From NCBI GenBank assembly GCA_021464415.1, contig CM038471.1, positions 30,663,234 to 30,727,233 on the forward strand: DNA of 64,000 bases, written 5' to 3'. The notes below the pieces were generated by a model, which searched no databases, was not told the DNA's origin, and saw only the letters and a list, made by a program, of their open reading frames with translations. Source of the DNA: Lonicera japonica (lineage: Eukaryota > Streptophyta > Magnoliopsida > Dipsacales > Caprifoliaceae). Position numbers and translations under genes: made by a program. Below are positions 33,063 to 45,064 of this stretch, one piece after another (position 1 is the first letter of the stretch; every line of letters starts with the position of its first letter).

Positions 33063-36000
33063 CTACTAATCGAGATATATATACATATATAACAAGATTG
33101 TAACTCTAAAATTATATTTCAATTTTTTTTAAAAAAAAAGAAAGAAAAGAATGTGTATATATATAATTGGCATACACTTAAACCTAACTCTTTCGTTAGG
33201 AGTTCGAGTCTCACCCAGATGGGAAATATTTATTTATTATTTACACGTAGTAAGAAGGAAAGACTTAGACCTCCCCCTTTCTTTAACAAAAACAATTGTA
33301 CAAGTATAAATTAATTTAGTAGTAATGAGGTGTGACAATGAGATATATTTTGTTCCTACTTGCGATAATATTGCGTATATCGTTTCAGTTTGGACGCCAT
33401 GCACTATATCCTGTCCGAAACAATTTTAGATTTACAAATAAAAAATGCCCTTAGATAGAAGTTTGAAAGAAATATTGGAAACAAAATAAATTTTTTTTAA
33501 GACTCATACATTCGTAACACCATGCAGGACGACATGGATATACCTAGTCTATATTATAAAACAAAGCTTCTTTCTTCTCTTTTTTCTACAATAAAATAAT
33601 AAATTAGTCCCATATTGATCATGTTGAACCAATATTTATTTAATTGGTTGTTTATATTGATTTTGATTATTTATTCCATTCAATTATGATTATCTAACTT
33701 GCGTAAATTATACTACAATATTATTTATCAAGCAATTAAATCAAATATAGCTAAATGGACATACGCAACAGAAATTTAAGTTATGTGAATTTATTCAAAG
33801 TGATGTGACAAATTATTCATAAAAAAAAGGTTAATGATGCTCAAAAGGTTCACACTCAAAAGTTTCAAGAAAATTCAAGTGATGAAATATGTGTGTGAGT
33901 GTATTAGGTATATTTTGTTAAGTTATAAATATTTGTTTATTTAGAAGATTGATTAGTGGAATTTCTTGAGTGCGGACTTATGGTGAAAAGTTGAACCGTG
34001 TAAACCAAATGTTTGAATTTATGATTTTATTTCTTACTTAAATCCTTGCATTTATTGTTCCATATTTATATTGTTTAAGTTGTTGCTTGTTTAATTGATT
34101 AACTTAGTTTATTTTTAATTTCTTATAATTTTCCGAACCTTATTCAGACTTTCTTTTAGCTTGATTAATCTCTTCTCGTAGGAGAGCATGTCACTAGTTA
34201 CCAAAAGTTTTTGCAGCTAGCAAGATTCGATCAGGATAGCTCCCACTCAAACTCACCGCTAATCTCAGTGTCGCGACCATTTGGCCAGAATTGGCGGTTA
34301 CCAACGGATTACTAACATAAAATTAATTAAACCTTTATTCACACACTAAATATACACACAAACATAACTTTTACTCCCTCTCTACTTTTTTACAACATTT
34401 TTCTCTCATCAAATTTTGAAAAAAAACCTTTAAATGCCATAACTGTAAATCCACAAATCCAATTATAAAGGTTTCACATTGACTCACATCCCTTGAAAGC
34501 AAACCTAAGCTCACATTGCATAAAATTCTTTTAAAGCAGAAAACTTTAAATATCGAACTAGTATGCTGGTTCTTCATACCAGTATGGTGGTTGTTCACCA
34601 CCGAACTAGTATGGGTTTCTAGCATACTGGAATGGCTTTGGAATTCTGTTTTCTCAAACCATACCAGTATATATGGTGCTTTTAAATATCAGTACGGGAG
34701 TTTCAGATTCTGAAAATTGTCCCTACTAACTTAATTTTTAAAGCGTGTTGGCTTATAAATAAATAATCACAATAGTCTGGGAATTAAGATACATAGACTA
34801 TCTACATTATTTTCCTCCTAAGACCCAACTCTCAAAATTTTCAGATAGTAATCCGCCACCACCACCTCGGGTTTCTATCAACATACCAACCTAAGTGTTC
34901 TTTTATTAAGAACATCAGATCCTAATAACCCTTCACATATATCGTGATAATTATGAAGGATCGAGAAAGTGCTAACCAAAGATCAAATCAAGTCAAGGTG
35001 TACGAGACGTTGTGAACCATATCGTGTGATTTGAGAAAGAACAATGAACAATAGATGTGGAGACACTGTAGCTGTTCTTATGTGATACAAGTTTGTAAGA
35101 CTGTATTTATTTATCGAGTCTGTAAACTCTTTTGTGTATAATGATATACATCAGTTGGTCCCGAGGATAAGCGTCCATGAGAACTGATACCTCGCTAATT
35201 TTTGGTGTTATGTGATTGATTGATTGTTTTTTTATGCATGCTAGAAAAGATCAAAGATTTTCTAGAAATTAAAACTGATATAAAATTAAGGTTTATTTCC
35301 AATCTTAAAAATTTCCAAAACCAGATAATAATATACCTTATGTTAAAACCTATTTCGCATAAATATTAGTAAAGGGTCAAATCAATGTTGGGTTTTTTGA
35401 AATTGTTTCACTACATAAGGGCGGAGTGTATTTGTAATGTCTCGTTACTTTTTGGGCTAGTTGATAATGGATTCAATGGAGTATTTGGTGGGAAAAAATT
35501 AGTAGAGTTTTAGAGGGAGAAAAAGAGAAAATCGAGAGAATATGTAGACTTTTGGCTGATTTGGGGTGGGTTGTGCATTTAGGGATGGCAATGATTCAAG
35601 TGACCCACCTATTTAAACCCACGCCAATTTGAGGTGAGTTTTATATTTCAAAATGTGAACATGCCCCACTTACTTGCACTCTTAGATCCGAACCCATTCC
35701 CTATTCCCATTGACCCAACCGACTCGATATAATTTTATAGAATTGTAAGGGTATTTAAAGGAAAAAAAATGGTATTCAAGGTAGGTGGAGTAGGATTTTG
35801 CTTGAAAAAACCCAAATTTGCCTCACTTGAAAAAAGGCCACGCTTTTCAGATAGCATGGGATTAAAAATATGGCAGGTCGAGTTATTTTTGCCATGTGTG
35901 TTTGGCCTTTGTATATATATATAGGAAATTTTTGTGTAAAATAAACTAGGGTGTAATTAGAATAAATAAATTGCAATTATGACCGCTAAACGATTAGGAT

Positions 36001-36201
36001 GTTTCAATTTACCCACTCAACTTTGAATTTGTTTCAACCAACTTGTTTCACCCCATGGCGCTCTGTGTGAATTATAACACCCTTAACCATCAATGAAAAC
36101 ACAAATCTACTTCTTAATAGTTTAGCAACCATAATTACAATTTACTTGAATAAGTGAGAACAAAATAATTTGGTGGGTGTATTTAGCCTCCGCCTTATTA
36201 A
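33063..36201. other. Repeat-rich intergenic DNA
   Basis: The stretch holds the rest of a MITE core after the solo LTR. A decayed Copia LTR-like piece lies at about 33840-34130 (GTGAGTGTATTAGG, CTTGAGTGCGGACTTATGG wording like the LTR at 31703). A repeat at about 34850-35215 is shared with 57.4 kb. No gene is supported. Confidence 0.4.
34850..35215. repeat. Dispersed repeat shared with 57385-57625 (inverted)
   Basis: Words such as CGAGTCTGTAAACTCTT and TTGGTCCCGAGGATAAG appear here and, inverted and slightly diverged, around 57400-57490 (CCTCAGGACCAACC, AAGAGTTTACAGACTCGATA). It is probably an LTR or other retroelement piece; the family is unknown. Confidence 0.5.
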
Positions 36202-36204
36202 TTA

Positions 36205-36661
36205 AGGGTGCTGCTATTTACACACCAAGTTTTAGTTCGTTCCACTCTAAACTAAAAATAGGTTTCAAGACTTTTATTGACACCGCACAAACATAAATTG
36301 ATTCAGTGCATATGACTCAATGCACACAAAGTCATTGGATATGAACTAAGTAAGTATTGGACAAAAAAATACCTTTTGCACATCTGCAACCAATAAGAAA
36401 ACACATACTTGCTGCATATGAGCCAAAACAGTGTTAAGCAAAAAAATAAAATAAAAAGGGCACATATGAGTTATTCTCAAAAGCAAATTGGCATTTTTTG
36501 TTTTCGGAATAACAGACACTCGGTACATATGAGCCGAATATTAAATTATTAAATAGTGGTATTCATTGTGTAGTGTAGATAAGTAAATAATTTAGCGATC
36601 GGAGTGAAAGCAAACAATATTATAGTGGAAAAAAACTCCGCTTGGATAAATAACAACCCCC
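36205..36661. mobile_element. PIF/Harbinger (Tourist-like) MITE
   Basis: It starts AGGGTGCTGCTATTTACAC and ends GGATAAATAACAACCCCC, with TTA flanking both sides. It is 457 bp with no coding content. Confidence 0.6.
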
Positions 36662-38547
36662 TTACCTAAGAGCGCTAATAAATTCACTCTCATTTTTTGT
36701 CACAAGCACCCCTTATTCTTTTGAATTATTAAATTAAAAAATTATCTCTACCACCCTCCTCTTACCCTTTTATACAATAGTTAAAAACAATTAATCTTTA
36801 ATTAATAACTTAATTAACTTAACTAATTAATCCTTAACAATCAACAAAAGAAATCCAACGCCCCTCACCACCCTCCATTCACATGATAAAGTGAGAGACA
36901 ATGTACTCTATCGCTCCTACCTCGACCCCCACCAAAAATTATTTTCTTGAAGAAGAAATCAAACACAAATAACATTTTTTGAGTTAATAAAGCTTCAAGA
37001 ATCATAGGTAGTGAGATAGATGCAAAGATTTTGTGAAGCTAATGAATAAATGACAAACATTCCATAGTTTTTTGTCCTTAATTATTGTTAGTTTGTTATT
37101 TGCAACAAGTTTTTGATCAAATTTTAACAAGTGTGTAAAAGTAGCCAAAATCAGACACACTCATCGAAAGAAAACCGAGTATATACATATTGAATTCATC
37201 TGTTATCAAATGAGTTCCAACTTGGAACTATGCAATAATGGGCCGAATATATCTCTGAAAAAATCCAGTAGGCTATCTTAGATCTTCAATCGTTTAACAT
37301 TAGCCAAGTGTGATAGAAAAAACCTTGTTCAACATCCATCGAGTGACCTTTTTGGGTGCTTTGTTTACTTGGCCGAGTACGACCTAGATATGAGATGGAA
37401 AGATAAGACATAGAGTGGTGGAGAGATGAAAGCCGGGATAAATAGATAGATGGAGGGGTGGGGTGTTGTCAGAAATTTGAAAATCGAACGAACGACCGAA
37501 CCAATCCATTGCAATCCGAAATTTTTCGAACCGAAAAAATAAACGATACCGATTGATTCAGGTTGGTTAGGATTTGGGGTACCCAATTTGGATCGAAAAA
37601 AACCGAATATTTTTTAAAAAATAATTTGCTAACTTATACTACACCGTTTGAAATTATGAGAGAAGGTGGGCAAAGGAGTTTTCCAATTTTTGTTAGATTG
37701 CCATTAACATAAATATTGGTTTATTTGCTTTCCTCTATTGGTGTTTATCAATTGGTAGAGTTTTTTCTTGTCTCGACTGAATAATAGGTTGAACTATTTT
37801 ACTTTTTCATGCCAGATTCTTATTACTTTAATGATTTATTGTTGGGTTTTGTTAAATATTTGATATGATTGTGAATAATCTTCTTTTCTTCTTTTTGTTT
37901 TCCTTTCAATAGTGTAAAAAAAACAAATTCTCAATTATAATCAAACTGTCATAACATTTCTCAGATCCTAGGAAAAATGTTTTCTTTGGTGTTCTAAACA
38001 ACAATAAAGACCTCGACAAACTTGAACTCAAATTTTTCCTTATAATAACCTTCTTAAATGATAGGATCGCATAAAGTGGGAAGTCGTGTTGTTTTTTTGA
38101 TTTTTAGTGTAGTTTTAGCAATATTAAAAAAAACAGAATGAGACTAGACCAAACCGAAAAACTTATGGAGAGTGGGTTTTATAGGTTTGAAAACCGAAAT
38201 CGAACCGAAACTAAATTATAAAATTTAAGAAAGGTTTAACTTTTTGGGATACCGCAATCCCTATTCCGACCGAAATAGAAAACACTCCTGGTGGGGTGTT
38301 TGTGGTGGAGATATGAGAGCTTTAAAATTATTATTTTTTTTCTGTTTTTCTTTCGTGTTTAGTACTTTAATTACATTTTAATCAATTATGCAGGGCAATC
38401 TTAATTCAATCATGGATCCGGGTATGATCCTGATAAGTACCCACATCTACAAAGAAAAACAATCGGACTATCCGAAACCAAACCCAAAGCCCCGCTAAAA
38501 CCCTTCTTCACCCCCCTTTGCTGCATATTCACTGCTAAACTCTTTTA
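36662..38547. other. Intergenic DNA upstream of the mitochondrial SSB gene
   Basis: Around 37480-37620 and again 38140-38280 are inverted stretches full of CGAACCGAAA-type words, typical ends of a plant hAT-like repeat of about 800 bp. The last 150 bases before 38548 should be the SSB promoter and 5' UTR. Confidence 0.4.
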
Positions 38548-38632
38548 ATGGTTTCATCATCCATGGCTGTAAGACTCGCAAAATACTTTGGAACTTCATT
38601 TTCCTCCACACCCACCTCTTCTTCATTCGGTA

Positions 38633-38668
<36 letters not shown>

Positions 38669-41600
38669 GTATATGTATGTATTGTGATAACAGTTGTGGG
38701 TTTAGTTTATTTTTGATTTCTTGCAGATGTATTCATTGATAATTTACTTTTACTAAGTGGGATTGATACAGTAGATGTCTAAATTTGATGATTTTTGTAG
38801 TGGGTTTGCGTGGATTAAGCTCGAAATTTTACTCAACAACAACTGGGTCTTTTGGTAGCAGTGAGAATGATGAGATTGAAGATGATAATGCTGATGTGAA
38901 GAGCAATAATAATAATGGAGGTGGAGGAGGAGGAGGAGGAGGAGGAGGTGAAGAAATTGAAGAAGATGATTTTCTTCCTGAGAAACCAGAGTTGGAGCTC
39001 CAAAGTGTTGATCCCAGAAGGGGTTGGGGTTTTCGCGGTGTTCATAAGGTAAAATGTTACTGATTTTGAATAATATGTATATTGATTTTCATTTACACGC
39101 GATGTATGTGCTATTCAAGTATTAAGTAATTTAAAGAATTAATAAGTATCACAGAGGTCAAGAGCCCCATTGCTCTTGCTAACAGTGAGGGTTCAAATGA
39201 GTTTTTTTTTTTATGTGAAATGAAAGCCCGCAAGGGCAAAATTGGAAAACCTTAAACATCACACGGCTTCAATAACTGCGGAAATGCCTTATATATTTGT
39301 ATGTATGCGTGGTGGTCTTCTTTAAATAAAGAAGGGAGATCATTTTGAGGTAGTGAATGTAGTGACGGATCCACGATTTTGAGCTTGTAGGAGCCAAGAA
39401 ACACAAAGTAATGATTTTTTTGAACTTAGGGGGACATTATTATCACTTGTAACACTTATTTAGGAGGGACCTAATTAGCACGAAATATTTTATACACAAA
39501 AACATTAGTAGTAGTGAATGGTTGGATTTTTGATCAAATTCGGTGGAAGTGATCTCCATGATGAGTAGTAGTAGATCATCGTTATTAAATTTCATCAAAA
39601 AGTCTAATAGCTGGAATTTCGCGCGCACACATCAATTTTTCATTTGTCCACTTTGTGATTGGGATTTTTGTTGAAATTTGGTGGAAATGATCAACAATCG
39701 ACCATTTATCCCCTCAATGAGGGACTACGTTCTTTAGTTAAAAGGGTGTCCTTCCTAGAGTCCCGCATGTGTGTATGTACATGAATAGGCATCTTTGTCT
39801 ATCCTTTGGAATGTCGGTGGCTTTGTTACATGACAAAAATATTAGGATCCGCTCCCCAGTTAAAACATTCTTCAGATACGGTCTACAACTTTTCTTTTTA
39901 AATGATGCAGTCCGTGGCAGATGTAGATACTGTGTATGTGCCTCGATGTATCTGTCTCTCACCCAATATATGCCTCATAGTATCTGTCGATACAGATACA
40001 GTCATATCGATACTATGAAATTGAATAATCGCTAGAGGCAGATACCGGCTGAGAGACATATACTTTGAAACTGAATATTAGGTGAGATATAGATATTGTG
40101 AGGCAGATATTGGGTGAGAGACAAATGCCATGAGGCAAATATATGTATCTGCCAAGGACCGCATCCTTTTAAAGAATAAAAAAAGTTGTGGACAACATCC
40201 TTTAAAATTTCCTCTCCGGGACCGGATGCTAAAAGCCCTTATTTCACATAGCATTGGAAGGTACATTTGAAAAAACCTAAAAGTTTATTGCAGAAAGAGA
40301 GCCTATGGTACGCCCTTCAAAGTTGCACCTTTTCTTTTTTCATCCAATATCGAAGGAATGGAATTTGAATAGAAGCTCTCAAATTCTTTGTTGGTCGTCT
40401 CGTTTGAATTACTGCTATCTGTTTGAAATTTCGTGCTTGTGAGAGCATGTTTGTCAGTATTGCACGGTATACAATCCATTCCATACAGTGTGACACCATA
40501 TCGAGCCTTGACAACCCATTAAACCATGTTTTCTTATTCTCATATCCAGGGAGTTACGATAACACAACTTACTATAGACACGATACGAGAAATTTGTTTA
40601 AAAGGAGAGTGAAAGAGACTAGTAAAATTTATGGAGGTTCTCTTTCCAACACTTTTTAATTAGTCACATACAGAACTATTGGGGTGAGAGAAATAAATAG
40701 AAAATGAATACTTAAGGCTTTTGAAAGACGATGATTATATATATACACACACACTAGTATAGACTAATTTTTAATGACTCATTAATAGATGTATTCTTCA
40801 TACAAATATATGAAGCTTCTATTTATATGAACACAGCGATATTGTCTCAAACAAAAAAGGCACCAAACAATACGAACACTATTAAGTCATGCCCATAAAA
40901 AACCACACAATCCTAACATATCAATCCTGATTATGTGTATATTCTGTAATTAATTTTTTTGGGAGATGGGTTAGCTTGTATATATATCAATAGGGAGAGA
41001 AAGGGTGTGAAATTTCCATGTCATATATATATGTATATTGCATATACGGGGATGGGGGCATGATTCAAGGTGCGTACAGTGGTGGTGCCTTTGGCCTAAA
41101 GAAATGGAATGAAATTCAACAAAGAGATAAAATTGCCCATTTCTGCTAAATATAAGGGTCAAGGGGTGAATGATAAAACCTTATTCAGATGAGAGTTTAC
41201 CTCTAAATTTCACGGAAATAACTTAGCCGTTGCCTCTTAATTATTTGGAAAAGAAAAAAAAAACTACATAAGCCATCACTTGAAGGAGAAGATTCAAAAC
41301 TTCAAGTTCATTGTTTATTCTCATATTTGTTGTCAACTGATGAAATTCAAATGGGATTATTGTGTACTGGTACAGGCAATTATATGCGGCAAAATTGGGC
41401 AAGCTCCAGTCCAAAAGATACTGAGAAATGGTAAAACTGTAACTATCTTTACAGTTGGGACTGGGGGCATGTATGATCAAAGGATTCTAGGATCCAAAGA
41501 TTTGCCTAAACCAGCTCAATGGCATAGAATTGCTGTCCACAACGAAATGCTCGGGGCTTATGCAGTTCAACAACTTGCCAAAAAGTATATACCCATAATT

Positions 41601-44600
41601 TCTAAGGGTCAGTTTGATAAAAAAAAAAAAAGTTTTGAAAATGATTAGAAAAACAATTAAATTGATGAAAAGTTGGAAAAAAAAAATTAGTTATTTGGTG
41701 AGATGTTCTTTTTTCCTTCTTTTTCCATGGAAGAATTTTCTTGCCCATTTCCCAAAGAATTGGATTCCATGGAAAAACCAGAAAAGTAATAGAACATCTC
41801 ACTAGATCAATCAACTCTTCTTCCAACTTCTCTTAAGAATTAAGTAAGTGCATTTTTAATCATTTTCCAACTTTTTTTTTAATCAAACAAGCCCTAGTAA
41901 ATTGGATTTCAGATATCCCATAGTTTCTGTCTAATATGAGAGCTCCCTTTCAGTTCTTCGGTTTATGTGGAAGGTGATATTGAAACCAGAGTTTACAATG
42001 ACAGTATCAATGGTCAAGTGAAAAACATACCGGAGGTTTGTGTGCGCCGTGATGGTACGTCAACATTTACTACACAAATTATTTTATGAAAGCTAGTTTA
42101 TAATTCTTTAGTTTTTTCTTTTCTTTTCTTTTTTATGTACATCTTAATCCCAAGAGCTATCATTTACTTAACAAGGGAACTGGGAACACAAAATGTTATC
42201 TACCAATTTCAACTTCTTCTAGACCTTGAAATGTTCAACAAGACCTTTTATTACCAATACGAAAGCAACAAGTTTACATTTAATATATTTGAGTTTACCT
42301 TTAAATAGTTCATATTGTTAGGTCTAGACTTTGTTGAACGTTATCAGTAAGACACATTATCTTCAAACATCAGCAGTGCAGTAGAGTTGGCAAAAGGATT
42401 GGCCCTCAGGCCCACCCCTTCCATGGTTTGAACCTTGGGAACCCCAGTTTTCTTCACCCCAAGGTTGAAAACCGGGTATATCTGTGTACGTCCTATATAT
42501 GTATAAAGACAAATTATCTTCTAGGGTGTATAGAAGGTAAATATTAAAGAGAAAGATTGTTAGCGATTAAATGCGTGGCAATTAGGAGGGTTTTGGTGTT
42601 TAGCACCAAGTTCCCATACTATATGGATATCAGTATAGCTCAGAACCCAAGAGAACTTGGTGGTCAAGACCCTAAATTATATTTGGGTAACTTCGTTTCA
42701 TTTGGGGAAAGAAAAGGATAAAAAAAAATTATGTAAAAATCATAAAACTTCTGTGGCTGCTGGGATTCGAGCCCAGGTCTCCACGGCCACAACGTGGAAT
42801 TCTAACCACTAAACTACAGCCACTTTTGAAATCAAGGATGGGGGATAAGATTATTGTACTGCTGTGTCGAGTTAATATTGCATTAAAATAAAAGGTGATA
42901 AATGCCTTTTTTAGTATCTTCTAAGAACTTAATATTAATTCTTTGATTTTTATGTCAACCTTAATTTTCTAATTTTTTGAATGAATCTAGATGATAATCT
43001 GAAGGACAATAAAAAAATGCATGTATCATGCTAACCTTGTTCCTTTTGATCTGGCATGCACCTTACCCAATACCTTGCGCCAATCGAACTAACAAATTTC
43101 CCATAATTTGTTCTTAGTTGAGCCTTTGTGGACTATTGCAACATGAATGGCTATTAACAAACTAATTGTTCTTATTTATAAAGTGAGCAAGGCGAAAAGG
43201 AGTTCTTTGCATAGCGCCAAGGGCTCTCCGTTCAAGGACTGTTAGCATGATATGTGTTTTGGTGCCTCTTCCCAATAGCCTAAGCATGTGGGAGAGATGG
43301 TTCCTAATATGGTATCATAGCTAGTAGTATGTGAGATCCAAGTTCAAGCCTTGTTACCTCCATTCCACATCCAACCCAAAACCAATTGGCTGTGGGTGGA
43401 GTAACCCCATGATCTTATGTAGGGATGGCAAAAAATCCAGACCCAATGGGTTTTCAACCCGACGCAAGCCTAATGGGGCAGGTTTTTTCCAAACTGGGTC
43501 TAGTATGTTTTTCCAAGATAGAAACCTAGGTTGGGTTGGATTTATGTAAAATAAATACGTTTGATCCGGCCCTACTCAAATATCATTTTCTTTCCTTTAA
43601 ATACCCTTAGAATATTATCACAAGCAGGCAGGTCAGTGCGGTTTGAGTTTTTTAGAGTAAAACTCGCTTTGGGCTGACAATATTTTCAGGTGGGTCGAGT
43701 TTGTGTTTGGTCAAACCTGACCTATTGCCATAGATTCTTACATGTTGCTTTGCAAGGCTTTAATTTCAGAATATGGGATTTAGAGTCTCAACCAGGACAA
43801 AAGAAGATGAACTGTAAAGGTGGGGGGATGATGATATGTACTTGAGTAAATAAAACGATATGATAACTTGTGATTGGAAAGCGAATTTGGCTGCATGTAG
43901 ATTTTGTTCAAGGCTTGCCTAAGTGGGTTGAGTCTTGCTGTTATCAGCATCAAAATGGGGCAATAGATAGAACACCCATTTCAGCAGTACAATGTGTAGC
44001 AAATGCTACGAAGATTGACTCAAACGCAAGTATCAATGCCATACTGGTTAAAAGATGTTATGGCAGAATGTAACATATCTACTTTGCTATAAATATATAA
44101 TTTATTAAACAACCGTATCAGTGTCAAACTCGTTAGCACATCATATTAAAAGAACATTGCTCTGAACTTTTAGTTCTGATGGAAAACTAGGGATGATGTA
44201 ATGTCCTCACGTTTTTTTGTTTTTGTTTTTGTGTTGCTGATGCAGGGAGGATTCGTCTTATAAAATCTGGAGAAAGTGTCAGCAGTATTTCTTTCGACGA
44301 ACTGAGTAAGTATTCATCTTTTGAAATATATCCCTAATAAGAAGAAGAGTGTTGTGGGTTGGGCTTTGGGGGGGGGGGGGGGGGGGGGGAACTTTTTTGA
44401 CTTTGCCCCCTGCGCTTAATGCAACATTAGACTCGCCTCCCTGTTTCCATAATCATTTGGCTTTGTCCATGCGTTTCTCCAAGAGACTAGGATACCTCCA
44501 GATGTTTGTCCCGAATAAAAGAGAAATAGAAAAACCCAAAGAAGGGAAAGTGCTCTTCTGACTTTCCCGCTCATTCTTAAAAATAGCCAATGTTCTACAA

Positions 44601-45064
44601 GGCACTGGGTGGACCTAGGGTGGCCATAGAGTGCCTATGCAAGGACTAGTCGTCTAAGTTAGGTGGCCAATATTTTTATTTAGGTATATTTAAATAAAAA
44701 TATAATATTACAAGATTCTAACTTTATCTTAAAAAACAAATTAAGAGTTTGTTAAGCAAATAGTTCTCATAATTCAAATATAAAAACAAGATTTTTTAAA
44801 GCAAAAATGTGTGAAAAACTCCCTTATTCCTACCGAATTGCTGTCTCGACATACCATGCAACCGCCCAACTAGCTAAGCGGCGGACCACCGCCTAACTAA
44901 GCAGCATACCACCGCCTAGCGCCTAGGCGAGACATATCAACCCTAGGCCGGGATTTATAGTATAGTTCAACTGTTAACTTTTATTTATATATTTATTTAT
45001 TTATTTTATTACTTGTCAAAATATCAATTCTCATCCACTGGTGGCAGGAGAGGGATTGCTGTAG
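38548..45064 (+). CDS. MTSSB: Mitochondrial single-stranded DNA-binding protein (SSB), 238 aa
   Basis: Six exons, all with GT-AG borders and matching phases: 38548-38629, 38801-39048, 41376-41584, 41954-42054, 44246-44305 and 45048-45064. They give 717 coding bases with no stop. The protein coats single-stranded mitochondrial DNA during replication and recombination. The first 40 or so residues are rich in Ser, Arg and Lys with few acidic residues, as in a mitochondrial presequence. A polyglycine run with acidic flanks (GGGGG, then EEIEEDDFLPEKP) precedes the OB fold. The fold shows VDPRRGWGFRGVHKAIICGK, GTGGMYDQRI, the WHRIAV core, YVEGDIETRVYN and VCVRRDGRIRLI. The tail DELREGLL is the plant-type ending. 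It is longer than the roughly 200-residue Arabidopsis protein mainly in the N-terminal linker. The start was chosen as the first ATG of the exon with presequence character; a second ATG lies five codons downstream. Confidence 0.9.
39843..40231. repeat. Foldback element in SSB intron 2
   Basis: The left arm (GGATCCGCTCCCCAG, then CAGATACGGTCTACAAC and GATGCAGTCCGTGGCAGAT) is inverted at the right arm (ATCTGCCAAGGACCGCATCC, then GTTGTGGACAACATCC and CCGGGACCGGATGC). The interior also has GAGGCAGATA/TATCTG palindromes. It looks like a MITE; no target duplication was fixed. Confidence 0.65.
42752..42823 (-). tRNA. trnH-GUG: tRNA-His (anticodon GTG)
   Basis: On the minus strand the 5' arm GTGGCTG pairs with CAGCCAC at the 3' end. 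The A box TAGTTTAGTGG, anticodon arm CCACGTTGTGG with GTG at the centre, and T arm GGGCTCGAATCCC follow in order. A TTTT terminator lies about five bases past the 3' end. It matches the plant nuclear tRNA-His with one D-loop change that I can see. It lies antisense inside intron 4 of the SSB gene. Confidence 0.93.
43423..43735. mobile_element. hAT-like MITE of the TAGGGATGGCAA class
   Basis: The left end TAGGGATGGCAAAAAATCC and right end CCTATTGCCATA are weakly inverted, and the interior has the CGGGTTT/AAACCCG-type wording common to this plant repeat class. The flanking duplication is not clean. It lies in SSB intron 4. Confidence 0.4.
44368..44389 (+). repeat. Homopolymer G run (22 G)
   Basis: An uninterrupted run of 22 G lies in SSB intron 5, about 60 bases after the exon 5 donor. 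It could form a G-quadruplex or be an assembly-sensitive tract. Confidence 0.9.

Noticed and set aside
33140..33245. tRNA-like sequence with GAGTTCGAGTCTCAC
   Set aside because: Only a T-arm-like piece is present; no A box or cloverleaf.
43290..43340. Copia primer-binding-site-like TGGTATCATAGC
   Set aside because: No LTR end or polyprotein adjoins it; a single short match is not enough.
43870..44073. 67-aa frame in SSB intron 4
   Set aside because: It matches no family and is flanked by no splice signals that would fit the SSB frame.
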